The notes under the pieces were generated by a model. That model ran no database searches and was not told the origin of the DNA. It was given only the letters and a program-made list of their open reading frames with translations. The position numbers were made by a program, and so were the translations under genes. A DNA stretch of 64,000 nt from an uncultured Amphritea sp. Its GTDB lineage: Bacteria > Pseudomonadota > Gammaproteobacteria > Pseudomonadales > Balneatricaceae. Where the stretch lies: positions 58,668 through 122,667 of the forward strand of contig NZ_CAKZLP010000011.1 in the NCBI RefSeq assembly GCF_937127095.1. Reading direction: 5' to 3'. How positions within the stretch are numbered: position 1 is the first letter of the stretch; every line of letters starts with the position of its first letter. This document shows, piece after piece, positions 36,926 through 46,495 of this stretch.

Positions 36926-37795
36926 TTAATGTTTGATCTTATAAGCATCAATGCGCTGTGAAAACATCATCGGTACATACAACTGATCCCCCTTGGCGGC
37001 GATGTCGGCTGAATGTTTTCCGGCATTGAACAGCAGGTGAACCGCTGCGTTTTTGAACTCGAAAATATTGCCATTCATCCAGTCACTGATCAGCAGAGAA
37101 TCGCCCATAGCGGTAACACCATCAAGATTGCCAAACTGCTGCGCATCTTTGTAGGGAGTCAGGGTTGCCGTCTCTGGGGTAACCGCAAACAGCCCTCCCG
37201 GAGTCTCCGTTGAGAAGTCCTCTTTGAGTCCTTCCCCCCAGGTGGCGACAATCAGTTTCCCCTCCCTGAAAATCAGGCCATTAGGATGCGGCAACTGCTC
37301 AGCCGTGATCCATTGGCTCAGGGTGTTATTCATATAACGGTACAGACCGCCTCCCAGCAGGTCACTGATATAGACGACCCCTTTATCATCGATGGTGACA
37401 TCGTTGAGCATTTTACTGCTGGCCGCTTTCACCGACTTAACCAGTACGCCCTGTTCGATATCGATTATATGTAACTGCTGCATATCCGCGACGTAGAGGT
37501 ATTGTGCGTCCATCGCCATACCTTTGGGGGCATTCATACCGTTAACCCAGACGTGGCGGATTATCCTGCCTTCGCTGGACAGCAAGCTGATATAGCCTTT
37601 GCCATTCAGTTCGGTCGGGCTACCGTTCATATTTGAGACGAACAGCAGAGGTTGGGTGGGATGAACTAGCACAGACTCCGGTTCATCGAAGCCTTCCAGA
37701 CTCCAGGATAGCTGCGGTGCAGAGATTGCTGTCTGGGAAGCGATTGATAGTGCTACGACAGACGTACGTAAGAGGGTTTGAAATGTTGTGTTCAT
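36926..37795 (-). CDS. Exported SMP-30/gluconolactonase-like beta-propeller
   Basis: A 289-residue periplasmic protein. ATG 37795 is chosen because AAGGAGC lies 6 bases upstream and the product then begins with a signal peptide (TLLRTSVVALSIASQTAISA). The mature part is a six-bladed beta-propeller with repeated NMNGSPTEL, YVADMQQLH, NDVTIDDKGVVYISD and SDWMNGNIFEF blades, as in SMP-30/gluconolactonase and strictosidine-synthase-like proteins. The Asp/Asn residues at the central cavity (NDVTID, HPNGL) could bind calcium. Divergent from a regulator gene 112 bases away. Confidence 0.82.
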   Translation of the reverse strand: MNTTFQTLLRTSVVALSIASQTAISAPQLSWSLEGFDEPESVLVHPTQPLLFVSNMNGSPTELNGKGYISLLSSEGRIIRHVWVNGMNAPKGMAMDAQYLYVADMQQLHIIDIEQGVLVKSVKAASSKMLNDVTIDDKGVVYISDLLGGGLYRYMNNTLSQWITAEQLPHPNGLIFREGKLIVATWGEGLKEDFSTETPGGLFAVTPETATLTPYKDAQQFGNLDGVTAMGDSLLISDWMNGNIFEFKNAAVHLLFNAGKHSADIAAKGDQLYVPMMFSQRIDAYKIKH

Positions 37796-37907
37796 GGTTA
37801 GCTCCTTGAGGTAATAGAGCCCGATTGTGCTATATTTGATCCTTGATTTTATAAAATTCATATGGGGTATCTTTTTTTGATACTTTAACGGCGCATCAGG
37901 TACCTAA

Positions 37908-38699
37908 ATGACAGATCTGGCTTCAGGTGGCATAAAACAATCGAGTCTCGCGGCTGATGACGACCAGCAACGTGAGAATCTGTTTACTCTGCTCAAACAA
38001 GCGCTGAAAGCCCGGGGCTTTACCTATGCTCGATTGGCGGCAGAGATGAATATGAGTGAGTTATCTATCAAGCGTTTGTTTAAAGAGAAAGACTGTAAGA
38101 TGAGTCGGCTTTTGGAAATATGCTCGATCATCGGATTAAGCATCGATGAGTTGGTTCAGATGCAACAGCGTTTCAGGCAGATACCTGAGTTTTTGCCTGA
38201 ATCTGTTGAAGCTGCGCTGGCAGCAGATAAGCAGCTGTTTATGATATTGATACTGTTGGTCTCACAGGTCGATATTCCGACCGTTCAGAGTCTGATGGAA
38301 GTGGATAAAGCAAAGTTATATCTGCACTTGCGAGCACTGGAGAAGCTTGGGTTGATTGAGCTGCAGTCCGCTGATCGGTTTCGTTTCTGCGTACCTCTGC
38401 CGATTCAATGGCGTATGGGAGGCAAGCTGGCCGATCTGATTAAGGGGATTAACAGACGTTATATCGCGCACTGCCTGGATCATGAGAAAGATTCTGAATA
38501 TGCATTTACAACCGCTAGCCGGCTGATGAGCAAGGGTAGTGTACTGCAGATCCAAAACAATTTGCGCCGAATACGGGAAGAGTTTGATTATCTCAGTAGC
38601 CAGGATCAGATGTTTTATAAAGTCGGGGAGCTGCAGTTTTATAAGTTGGTGTTTGGTATGGGGCCGTTCCCAGTGGATGTGATTCTGGTGGATGAGTAG
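37908..38699 (+). CDS. XRE-family transcriptional regulator
   Basis: A 263-residue regulator with an N-terminal Cro/CI helix-turn-helix (FTYARLAAEMNMSELSIKRLF near residues 38-58) and a middle part with winged-helix character (IPTVQSLMEVDKAKLYLHLR, LEKLGLIELQ near 123-155). The C-terminal helical domain probably binds a ligand or dimerises. It is divergent from the SMP-30-like gene and may control it, or katG beyond; both are guesses from order. Confidence 0.8.
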   Translation: MTDLASGGIKQSSLAADDDQQRENLFTLLKQALKARGFTYARLAAEMNMSELSIKRLFKEKDCKMSRLLEICSIIGLSIDELVQMQQRFRQIPEFLPESVEAALAADKQLFMILILLVSQVDIPTVQSLMEVDKAKLYLHLRALEKLGLIELQSADRFRFCVPLPIQWRMGGKLADLIKGINRRYIAHCLDHEKDSEYAFTTASRLMSKGSVLQIQNNLRRIREEFDYLSSQDQMFYKVGELQFYKLVFGMGPFPVDVILVDE

Positions 38700-38954
38700 A
38701 CGTGATGCGGCAAGTAAAGTAAGAGGGTGGAAGATTGATAGCCTGATCAGGGTCTCAATTTGAGGTGTCTGAAGAGTTAATTAAGCCTGATCAGTGATTT
38801 GGGGGTATATACTGTATAGGTGTTGGCAGTGATCTCATTTCGAAGTGATTTGAACAGGCGTAGGAACATGCTTTACGCTTTCGGCCTACAGGGAATACTA
38901 AGGACCGTTCTTACCTTACTGATTAAACTTTCATGATCAAACAAGGTAGCTCCT

Positions 38955-40106
38955 ATGCACAACAATAACAGTATTCGCTTAGCTCAGTCCTGTCTAACCG
39001 ATACCTCCGCAGCGGTTGCCGAGTTTTTCGCAAAGGTCAGCCAGCCTGATATGGAGCTGGTGCTTTTTTTCTGTTCCAGTAAATACGATCTTGAAGTGCT
39101 TGCCAAAGAAGTCAATCGGCTGTTTGAGGGGGTTCAGGTGGTTGGCTGTACTACGGCGGGAGAGATCGGGCCAGCCGGATACCTACAGCATAGTTTATCT
39201 GGTGTCAGCTTCCCCCGACAACAATTTACAATTGTCAGTGGAGCCCTGAATGGGCTGAAACAGTTTGAGCTGAGTCAGGGGAATGACTGTGTTCAGGGGG
39301 TGCTGCAACAGCTGGAGAGCAAAGTGCCGTATGCTGATGGACAGAACAGTTTCGCATTTATGATGATTGATGGTCTGTCAATGTGTGAAGAGGTGGTCAC
39401 TCATTCACTGCAACACTCACTTGGTGATATCAGGCTGGTTGGCGGGTCTGCCGGAGATGACCAGAAGTTTATCTCTTCATCTGTTTTTAGTGGTGGCCAG
39501 TTTCATACCGACAGTGCGGTGGTTGTCGTGATTAACACGAGTAATCCTTTCACTCTGTTTAAAACCCAGCATTTTGTTTCGAGTGATGAGCGGATGGTGG
39601 TTACCGAGGCCGATACCACACAGCGAATAGTGAAAGAGATTAATGGCTTGCCAGCAGCAGAAGAGTATTCGCGTCTGGTCGGTGTAGCCGTTAGTGAACT
39701 CGATTCTATGCGTTTTGCCGAGTCCCCAGTGGTTGTATTGATTGATGGCACCGATTATGTGCGCTCCATCCAGAAAGTTAATGCTGACGGCAGTCTGACT
39801 TTTTACTGTGCAATCGAGGAAGGGGTAGTGTTCCGGGTGGCACATGGCGTCAGTCTGGTGAAAAATTTACAGGAGACCTTTGCAACCCTCAATAGCAAGG
39901 TCGGCCACCCGCAACTGGTGATAGGTTGTGATTGTATCCTGCGCAATCTAGAGGTTCGTCAGCGGGGTCTTGAGTCCCAGGTTGAGCGTCTGTTTAAAGA
40001 AAATAATACCATTGGTTTTAGCAGTTACGGTGAACAGTACGGTGGGGTGCATATCAACCAGACCCTTACCGGCGTGGTGATTGGCGAGGCTATTAATGCT
40101 GAATAG
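38955..40106 (+). CDS. FIST-domain sensory protein
   Basis: A 383-residue cytoplasmic FIST protein (FIST_N plus FIST_C). The N-terminal part shows LVLFFCSSKYDLEVLAKEVN and VVGCTTAGEIGPAGYLQHSL, the first FIST block; the C-terminal part has LVGVAVSELDSM and VIGCDCILRNLE. FIST domains are small-ligand sensors, thought to bind amino acids or related compounds, found beside signalling enzymes. The next gene, 8 bases downstream, is a PAS-GGDEF diguanylate cyclase, so this protein probably tunes its activity. Confidence 0.9.
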   Translation: MHNNNSIRLAQSCLTDTSAAVAEFFAKVSQPDMELVLFFCSSKYDLEVLAKEVNRLFEGVQVVGCTTAGEIGPAGYLQHSLSGVSFPRQQFTIVSGALNGLKQFELSQGNDCVQGVLQQLESKVPYADGQNSFAFMMIDGLSMCEEVVTHSLQHSLGDIRLVGGSAGDDQKFISSSVFSGGQFHTDSAVVVVINTSNPFTLFKTQHFVSSDERMVVTEADTTQRIVKEINGLPAAEEYSRLVGVAVSELDSMRFAESPVVVLIDGTDYVRSIQKVNADGSLTFYCAIEEGVVFRVAHGVSLVKNLQETFATLNSKVGHPQLVIGCDCILRNLEVRQRGLESQVERLFKENNTIGFSSYGEQYGGVHINQTLTGVVIGEAINAE

Positions 40107-40114
40107 AGGGACAC

Positions 40115-41266
40115 ATGATGACTGAACAGTTAGCACCTTCTGTTGATGACTTACAGGCCGAGATAAAACGATTAAATAAGATTATTCAATCGTTGATGAA
40201 CCACGCTGAGCGCAATACCAGTATCAAGGGCTCAGAATTTACCCTATTTCAAACCGCTATCATGCTTGAAGATCAGGTAAAAGGTCGAACGGGTGAGCTG
40301 GAAGTCGCACTTAAAGAAAATGAAAAAATTAATCGGGCTTTGCGCCAAAGTGAATATAATCAACGTGTGTTGATTGAAAATGCGCCGGTGAGCATTCATG
40401 AAATCGATATGGATGGCCGTATTATTTCCATCAATAAGGCCGGGTTATGTATGAATGGGCTAACCGGGGAGGACGCGATACTGGGGAGCCTGTACCTCGA
40501 TAATGTCGGTGTATCAGACTGTGACCGGGTTGCTGGCTTGCTTGAAAAAGCATATGCCGGTGAAACCAGCCATTTCGAATATGACGCTGCGATTATGAGT
40601 GGGAGAACATATAAATCCTGCTTTGTACCGATCCTTAACAATCAGTCTTCAGTAACCAAAATTATGGGGATTACAGAAGATATTACGGAACGGAAAAAAG
40701 CGGAAGAACAGATTCATCACTTTGCATTTAACGATGCTTTGACACAACTCCCGAACCGGCGCCTGCTACACGACAGATTAAAACAGGCTATTGCAGCCTC
40801 GTTTCGCAGTGGTATGTATGGTGCCGTTATGTTTCTCGATCTGGATAATTTCAAACCGCTTAACGACACTCATGGACATGAAGCAGGTGACTTGCTGTTA
40901 ATTGAGGTGGCGCAGCGGCTGATCACCTGCGTCAGAAGCACCGATACCGTGGCGCGAATCGGCGGTGATGAGTTTGTGGTTTTGTTGAGCGAACTCCATA
41001 TTGATATGGCACTGTCCATTAAGCAAGCTCTAAGCGTGGCTGAAAAAATTCGTGCCTCGCTGGCGCTGCCTTATATATTGAGGCGTGAGCATGAAGGAGC
41101 GGTAACCACGATGGAACATCACTGCACGGCGAGTATTGGGCTGACGCTGTTTGGTATGAATGAACGTTGTGAAGAAAAAATTCTGAAAGCAGCGGATAAG
41201 GCAATGTATCAAGCGAAGGAATCAGGACGAAATAACGTTTTTATGTCTAATTTAAAAACACGTTAA
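40115..41266 (+). CDS. PAS-GGDEF diguanylate cyclase
   Basis: A 383-residue protein: a coiled-coil N-terminus (residues 9-85), a PAS domain (about 86-195, ending ITEDITERKKAEEQ) and a GGDEF domain (about 205-380). The catalytic motif is the canonical GGDEF near residue 287, and an RxxD inhibitory site (RSTD) lies five residues before it, so it should make cyclic di-GMP with product feedback. No EAL domain is present. It forms an operon with the FIST gene (8-base gap), so the FIST ligand probably controls c-di-GMP output, with PilZ proteins as possible readers. Confidence 0.92.
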   Translation: MMTEQLAPSVDDLQAEIKRLNKIIQSLMNHAERNTSIKGSEFTLFQTAIMLEDQVKGRTGELEVALKENEKINRALRQSEYNQRVLIENAPVSIHEIDMDGRIISINKAGLCMNGLTGEDAILGSLYLDNVGVSDCDRVAGLLEKAYAGETSHFEYDAAIMSGRTYKSCFVPILNNQSSVTKIMGITEDITERKKAEEQIHHFAFNDALTQLPNRRLLHDRLKQAIAASFRSGMYGAVMFLDLDNFKPLNDTHGHEAGDLLLIEVAQRLITCVRSTDTVARIGGDEFVVLLSELHIDMALSIKQALSVAEKIRASLALPYILRREHEGAVTTMEHHCTASIGLTLFGMNERCEEKILKAADKAMYQAKESGRNNVFMSNLKTR

Positions 41267-41303
41267 CAAAATAGCAGATAACCCTGCCGACGGTGTAAAT
41301 GTG

Positions 41304-41327
41304 AAAACCCGCAACAGCGGGTTTTGA
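41304..41327. terminator. Bidirectional terminator
   Basis: Stem AAAACCCGC / GCGGGTTTT with loop AACA, between the cyclase gene and the convergent P450 operon. Confidence 0.85.
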
Positions 41328-41351
41328 GCATAATTGTATCTGCTTTAGACG

Positions 41352-42575
41352 TTATTTTTTCACCAGACTGTTGAGTTTGAAATCAGCATCTTCTATCTGT
41401 GCCTGAGTGGGCGATACTCCGGCAGTGATCAGCTTGCGACCGGCCATATGATCGGCTGGTCGATTGACTGTGTGTATCGCTATCAACTTCTCATCGCGGA
41501 AGAAAAACAGCGAAAACTTGTCGTCCTCCTGACTACCGCGTTGATAGAAATGGGTATAGCCGTCATGGACACCCACCATCTGCAGTTTGATATCGTACTG
41601 ATCAGACCAGAACCAGGGCACTGAATGGTATTCGGCGTCCTGACCTGCGATTACCTGAGCGATCACTTTTGCCTGATCAACCGCATTCTGCACCGATTCC
41701 AGGCGGATCTCAGTACCGGTGAAGGGGTTGTCGTAGCGGGCTGAATCGCCGGCGGCAAAAATATCAGGATCATTAGAACGACACTGGGCATCGACCACCA
41801 CACCATCGTGACAGAGCAGTTTTGCAGCAACCGCCAGTTCGGTATCTGCGGTGACACCGATGCCTGCCAGCACCAGCTGAGCGGGTAGCAGTGTGCCATC
41901 TTTCAGCCGCACCGCTTCAACATTGCCGCTGCCATCATCGGCAATATGGTCAACCTCAGCACCAAAGCGGATATCGACGCCATGTTGATGGTGGATATCG
42001 AGCATATACTGAGACAGTTCCGGGGTGACTGCGTTTGCCAGAATACGCTGGCCTCTGACCAGTACCGTAACCTTCTTGCCCAGTTTTGCCGCGGTAGCCG
42101 CAAACTCCAGTGCGATAAAGCCGCCGCCAATAATAACGGTTTCTTCAGTCTGGCTGAGGTGAGACTGGATATAGCGGATATCATCCAGGCTTTTTATGTA
42201 GCCGACGCCATTCAGGTTTGATCCGGGCAGATCAAGCTGTCGCAGTTTTGCTCCAGTCGCCAGCACCAGCTTGTCGTAGCTCAGCGTTTCACCGCGATCC
42301 AGCTCAACCTGTTTATCAGCACGATGGATTGCGGTGACCCGGTGACCGAGTTTCAAACCGATGTTGTGGTCATCGTAGTAGCTTTGAGTGCGGAACAGCA
42401 GCACCTCTTCGCCAGTATCGTTGAGCAGATGGCTTTTCGACAGAGGTGGACGCTGATAGGGCAGATGGCCTTCACCATCGACCAGGGTAATCTCACCGTC
42501 ATAGCCTGAGCGGCGCAGTGAATCAGCGCATTGATAGCCAGCATGACCGCCGCCAACAATGACAACGCCACTCAT
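41352..42575 (-). CDS. Ferredoxin reductase of the P450 system
   Basis: A 407-residue FAD enzyme of the putidaredoxin/rhodocoxin reductase type. FAD site: VVIVGGGHAGYQCADSLRRSG at the N-terminus (shown in part); NADH site: TVIIGGGFIALEFAATAAKLG near residue 143; the FAD-contacting IFAAGDSARYDNP near 267. It takes electrons from NADH and passes them to the 2Fe-2S ferredoxin encoded next to it. The start overlaps the ferredoxin stop by one base (ATGA-type), so the two are co-translated. Confidence 0.9.
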   Translation of the reverse strand: MSGVVIVGGGHAGYQCADSLRRSGYDGEITLVDGEGHLPYQRPPLSKSHLLNDTGEEVLLFRTQSYYDDHNIGLKLGHRVTAIHRADKQVELDRGETLSYDKLVLATGAKLRQLDLPGSNLNGVGYIKSLDDIRYIQSHLSQTEETVIIGGGFIALEFAATAAKLGKKVTVLVRGQRILANAVTPELSQYMLDIHHQHGVDIRFGAEVDHIADDGSGNVEAVRLKDGTLLPAQLVLAGIGVTADTELAVAAKLLCHDGVVVDAQCRSNDPDIFAAGDSARYDNPFTGTEIRLESVQNAVDQAKVIAQVIAGQDAEYHSVPWFWSDQYDIKLQMVGVHDGYTHFYQRGSQEDDKFSLFFFRDEKLIAIHTVNRPADHMAGRKLITAGVSPTQAQIEDADFKLNSLVKK

Positions 42576-42898
42576 TACTCCTGCTCCTCAGGCATATGGA
42601 TGACGATGCCATCCAGTGCAGCGGTGGCTTTGATCTGGCAGCTCAGACGACTGTTGGGCTTACGTTCAGAGGCGGTATCGTCGAGCATCTCATCTTCGTT
42701 TTCTGACATCGCCGGCACTTTAGCCAACCAGGCGTCATCAACATAACAGTGACAGGTTGCGCAGGCACAGGAACCACTGCACTCACCCTCAATACCTTCA
42801 ACGCCATTCATCACGGCGCCCTGCATAATGGTCATACCCTCGGCCAACTCAAGCTGAGTAGACTGTCCATCGAAACTTACATAATTAACGGTTGGCAT
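42575..42898 (-). CDS. 2Fe-2S ferredoxin of the P450 system
   Basis: A 107-residue adrenodoxin/putidaredoxin-type ferredoxin. The cluster ligands are in ECSGSCACATCHCYV near residue 39 (C-x5-C-x2-C) with the fourth Cys in RLSCQIK near 86. I choose ATG 42898 (PTVNYVSFDGQ), which gives the family's usual length; an upstream ATG at 42913 adds five residues. It carries electrons from the reductase to the P450. The gap to the P450 gene upstream is about 80 bases, with a short hairpin (GCCAGCCTCTG / CAGAGGCTGG near 42930-42956). Confidence 0.9.
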   Translation of the reverse strand: MPTVNYVSFDGQSTQLELAEGMTIMQGAVMNGVEGIEGECSGSCACATCHCYVDDAWLAKVPAMSENEDEMLDDTASERKPNSRLSCQIKATAALDGIVIHMPEEQE

Positions 42899-42980
42899 AG
42901 ATTCTGTCCCCATTCGGTCCTAAAAAGAGCACCAGCCTCTGAGCTACAGAGGCTGGCTTTTTTTATGATTATATAAACAT

Positions 42981-44147
42981 TTACGCTTTAACTTGTAGCT
43001 CCAGCGGGCTGCGGAAGTTGGTCGAAGGCATCCAGCGCAGTTCCTGATCAACTTTAGACAGGTTAGGGAACGCTAGCAGTAACTCTTCTACCGCCACTTT
43101 ACACGCCAGGCGCGCAATAGCTGTACCCAGACAGGCATGCACCCCGCCACCAAAGCCCAGGTGGCCTTTTGGCTTGCGGCTGAGGTCATAGACATCCGCA
43201 TTCGGGAACACATCCTCATCACGGTTACCCGCGCCATAGGCGAGAATAACAAAGTCACCGGGTTTCATCGTCTGACCATGCAGCGTGGTCTCTTTCATCA
43301 CACAGCGACGGAAGCGCTGTGCAGATGTATTGAAACGCAGGCTCTCTTCAATCGCATCCGGAATCAGATCCGGATTTTCCACCAGCGCTTCACGCACTTC
43401 AGGATGATCGGTGATGTTCTTGATCAGCATCGTCATAAAGCCAGACAGTGATTCGATACCCGCCATAATCAGCGTGGTAACGGTCAGCAGAATCTCTTCA
43501 TCTTTCAGCTTATCACCATCGATCTCAGAGAGAATAAACTGACTCAGCAGATCTTCACCCGGGTTCTTCTTGCGTTCCTGCACCAGATTACCGGCATATT
43601 CACGCATCCATTCATAGGCCGCCAGGTGTTCAGGGCCTTTCTGACGGGTAACCGGGTCAGTCTGAACCATCATTACCGCTTTATCACGCACGGTTTCCAG
43701 ATCAGCCGGTGGCAGATCAAACAGATAGACGATCAGATCTACAGTGTACTTTGATGAAAACTCAGCCACAAAATCAAACTGTTCACGGCCTTTCAGAGCT
43801 TCCAGATGCTTCTGCGCAACGGATTGAGCCGGAGCCATCAGGTGAGCCAGTGCCCGTTTGGTCACTGCTTTCTGGATCAGCGCACGTAGACGGTCGTGAC
43901 GGGGTGGATCTGTGGTGCCCAGGGTTGAGCCTGCACGGCCAGGCAGTTCATTCACCAGGTTGCCTTTGGCTGAGGAGAAGGTCTCCCAGTCATTCAGTGC
44001 CATCACAATATCTTTGTGACGGGACAGCACCCACATCTCAGCATCTTCGCTCCAGAAACAGGGGTATTCCGCCCGCAGGGTGGCGTAAGCCGGAAACGGA
44101 TCGGCGTCGATCTCGGGTGAATATGGATTAAATCTGAACATTCGCAC
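42981..44147 (-). CDS. Cytochrome P450
   Basis: A 388-residue soluble bacterial P450. Haem-binding loop: LGFGGGVHACLGTAIARL near residue 331, with the axial Cys. ExxR: EESLR near 267. The I-helix reads TTLIMAGIESLSGFM, so the usual acid-Thr pair (AGxD/ET) is Glu-Ser here, a mild variant that may alter oxygen activation. The product is first in an operon with its own ferredoxin and reductase, so the class I electron chain is complete. A PobR-like regulator is divergent, and CYP199-type enzymes on methoxybenzoates are known in such settings; a 4-alkoxybenzoate or similar aromatic acid is therefore the likely substrate (inference). Confidence 0.9.
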   Translation of the reverse strand: MRMFRFNPYSPEIDADPFPAYATLRAEYPCFWSEDAEMWVLSRHKDIVMALNDWETFSSAKGNLVNELPGRAGSTLGTTDPPRHDRLRALIQKAVTKRALAHLMAPAQSVAQKHLEALKGREQFDFVAEFSSKYTVDLIVYLFDLPPADLETVRDKAVMMVQTDPVTRQKGPEHLAAYEWMREYAGNLVQERKKNPGEDLLSQFILSEIDGDKLKDEEILLTVTTLIMAGIESLSGFMTMLIKNITDHPEVREALVENPDLIPDAIEESLRFNTSAQRFRRCVMKETTLHGQTMKPGDFVILAYGAGNRDEDVFPNADVYDLSRKPKGHLGFGGGVHACLGTAIARLACKVAVEELLLAFPNLSKVDQELRWMPSTNFRSPLELQVKA

Positions 44148-44268
44148 TCCTCACAACAGTTTCGTTCTTGTTATTGGAACTGTGTTCAGTGTAGGAGTAA
44201 TAACATACTTTAAAAATGGATATTCTGAGCAAAGCATTGTACTTTTATAACAGTTAAACTATCAATAA

Positions 44269-45201
44269 ATGCACTTAATGCTAGAAATGATGAATAAAAC
44301 TAACAGTGATGCCGGGACTGAGCGGCTAATTTCAACCTACTCACTCTACAGCGAAGAGCAATCACTTGGGGATCCGGAGTTTATCCATATCGAGGATATC
44401 CGCACCCGGGCAGAGCTGTTTGACTGGACCATTAATATCCATACTCACCCGAAGATGTTTCAAATCATCTACATACGTAAAGGCAGTGCCAGAATCCATA
44501 TCGATGGTCTGGAGCAGGTGGAATCCGGCCCCTGTCTGATTACGCTGCCGGCTGGGGTGGTGCATGGATTTGAGTTTGATCAGGAGCGAACCGAAGGCGC
44601 CGTGGTGACCGTATCGCAGCTGCTGATGCTGGATGAACAGTTTCAGCGACGCTTTCCTTTCAAAGAGGAGTTGTTGAGTAAAGCACTGATTATCCCACTC
44701 TCAGAGAACGATCCGGATCAGGCATTAATCGATCAGCAGGTCAAAGATCTGAGGCGGGAGTATTTTGACAATCAACCCGCCAAGGCACTGATGTTTGAGT
44801 GGTTGCTATTCTCACTGCTGGTGCGTATCGGACGTAAGCTGCACTCAGCTTACGGTCGCTCTGAAGTGGGTAGCCGCTATGAGCAGCGCTATAAAGAGCT
44901 ATGTCAGCTGATTGAGATGCACTATCGGGAACACCTGTCGGCGAATCAGTATGCCGAGATGCTGAATACCACGCCCATCGGTCTGAACCGTGCGTGTGCA
45001 GCGGTGGCAGGGAAAAACGTCAGTGAGTTATTGCAGGACCGGCTGATTCTGGAAGCTCAGCGGTTTTTGATCTACACCGCCGCTCCGGCTTCGCTGATTG
45101 CCTATGACCTGGGGTTTAAAGACCCAGCGTACTTTTCACGGTTTTTTAAAAGGAGAGTCGGGCTGAGCCCGGGGGCGTTCAGAAACCAGCGGGACAGATA
45201 A
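44269..45201 (+). CDS. AraC-family regulator, PobR-like
   Basis: A 310-residue regulator. The N-terminal cupin-like ligand domain (residues about 35-130) has DWTINIHTHPKMFQIIYIRK and LPAGVVHGFEF, a pattern I associate with PobR and related regulators of aromatic-acid hydroxylases. The C-terminal AraC helix-turn-helix pair runs from about 215 (YAEMLNTTPIGLNRACAAVA) to the ending AYDLGFKDPAYFSRFFKRRV. It is divergent from the P450 operon with a 120-base spacer and almost surely activates it. No pobA gene is in the window. Confidence 0.85.
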   Translation: MHLMLEMMNKTNSDAGTERLISTYSLYSEEQSLGDPEFIHIEDIRTRAELFDWTINIHTHPKMFQIIYIRKGSARIHIDGLEQVESGPCLITLPAGVVHGFEFDQERTEGAVVTVSQLLMLDEQFQRRFPFKEELLSKALIIPLSENDPDQALIDQQVKDLRREYFDNQPAKALMFEWLLFSLLVRIGRKLHSAYGRSEVGSRYEQRYKELCQLIEMHYREHLSANQYAEMLNTTPIGLNRACAAVAGKNVSELLQDRLILEAQRFLIYTAAPASLIAYDLGFKDPAYFSRFFKRRVGLSPGAFRNQRDR

Positions 45202-45241
45202 GCCCCGCTGGACTGATAGTGACAGTCTTCAGCTTAACGAT

Positions 45242-46477
45242 TCAGAGCAGCAGATGAGTCAGCCCCATCACCGCCAGATAACCGCAGGTATAAGCGATCA
45301 GCAGCCAGTGAATAAAGCGCAGATAGCTGATAAAAGAAAGTTCTTCGAGTTTGCTCAGCGCAATTACACCGGCAGCAGAACCGACGATCAGAATTGAACC
45401 ACCAACGCCTACCGCATAGGTCAGACCCAACCATTCACTGGTTGTCATCGGAATGTCCGATTGCAGAATTGCCGCAGTTAGCGGTACGTTATCCACGAAC
45501 GCAGAAAGAATACCGATGATGTAGTTGGCCACAACCGCTGGCATCAGCGTATACAGCTCAGGCAGTAGTTCGAGTACGGATAGCTCTTTCAGCATGCCGA
45601 CTAACAGCAGCACCCCAAGGAAGAATAGCAGAGTATCAAACTCGATTTCGCGGACATACTCCAGCACATTCGGGTTCTGTTCTTTGCGAAAAATAATCCG
45701 GTGGACAATAAACATCAGCGCCAGGCCAAACAGGAAGGTCAGCACCGGTGGCACAGCGAATAATACGCTCATCGCCAGAGTGCTGATGATGGTCAGGAGA
45801 AACAGTGCGGCAATCAGTTTGTCACCAGCGGCGATGGGACGCTTGAACTTTGGCAGGGTGATAATCTCGTTGCTGCCCTGCATCAGAATCAGTGCCAGAA
45901 TCGCAACACCGATGATGGCTGGAATGACCAGCAGCAGCAGGTTGAGAATTGAGACTTTACCGTTGAGGAAGATCATCAGCGTGGTCACATCGCCGGTAAT
46001 CAGCGATACACCTCCGGAGTTAACCGCAAATACAATCAACGCAGCAAACTTCAGGGTGTCTTTGGTTTGTAATTTTAATGAGGCCAGCAGAGATAACATG
46101 ATCAGCGATGCGGTGATGTTATCTGCCAGCGATGAGAACATCAGACCCAAGAGTGCGATCAGAATCATCAGTGAGCTAAGCTTCAGCTCACTGGGGAGCA
46201 TTCGGTAAACCAGCTGGGTAATCAGGCCTTTTTCGTTGAGATAGGCCACAAAGGTCATCGCGGCCATCAGGAACAGCCACAGTATAGCGATATCAAGGAG
46301 CTGCTCATTGAGCGCTTCCTGTATTGCCTGAGGTGATTTTTCGGGGAAAACGAAGGCTAAGATCCAGACCAGAGTACCGATAAACAGCGTCGACTTTGCT
46401 TTGTTCAGATGAACAACATCCTCAAAGACGATCAGTACAAAGGCGAGGATAATCAGGCCTAGTAACAGATAATGCAT
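45242..46477 (-). CDS. nhaD: Na+/H+ antiporter NhaD
   Basis: A 411-residue inner-membrane antiporter of the NhaD family (about 12 helices), which exports sodium at alkaline pH in marine bacteria. Family blocks include SSLADNITASLIMLSLL near residue 115 and SAFVDNVPLTAAILQSD near 325, whose Asp and Asn residues in broken helices bind the cation. The ATG at 46477 (MHYLLLGLIIL) is preferred: a GAG lies 8 bases upstream, whereas the starts at 46492 and 46495 have none. Confidence 0.92.
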   Translation of the reverse strand: MHYLLLGLIILAFVLIVFEDVVHLNKAKSTLFIGTLVWILAFVFPEKSPQAIQEALNEQLLDIAILWLFLMAAMTFVAYLNEKGLITQLVYRMLPSELKLSSLMILIALLGLMFSSLADNITASLIMLSLLASLKLQTKDTLKFAALIVFAVNSGGVSLITGDVTTLMIFLNGKVSILNLLLLVIPAIIGVAILALILMQGSNEIITLPKFKRPIAAGDKLIAALFLLTIISTLAMSVLFAVPPVLTFLFGLALMFIVHRIIFRKEQNPNVLEYVREIEFDTLLFFLGVLLLVGMLKELSVLELLPELYTLMPAVVANYIIGILSAFVDNVPLTAAILQSDIPMTTSEWLGLTYAVGVGGSILIVGSAAGVIALSKLEELSFISYLRFIHWLLIAYTCGYLAVMGLTHLLL

Positions 46478-46495
46478 TGTTATTCTCAACATCAA

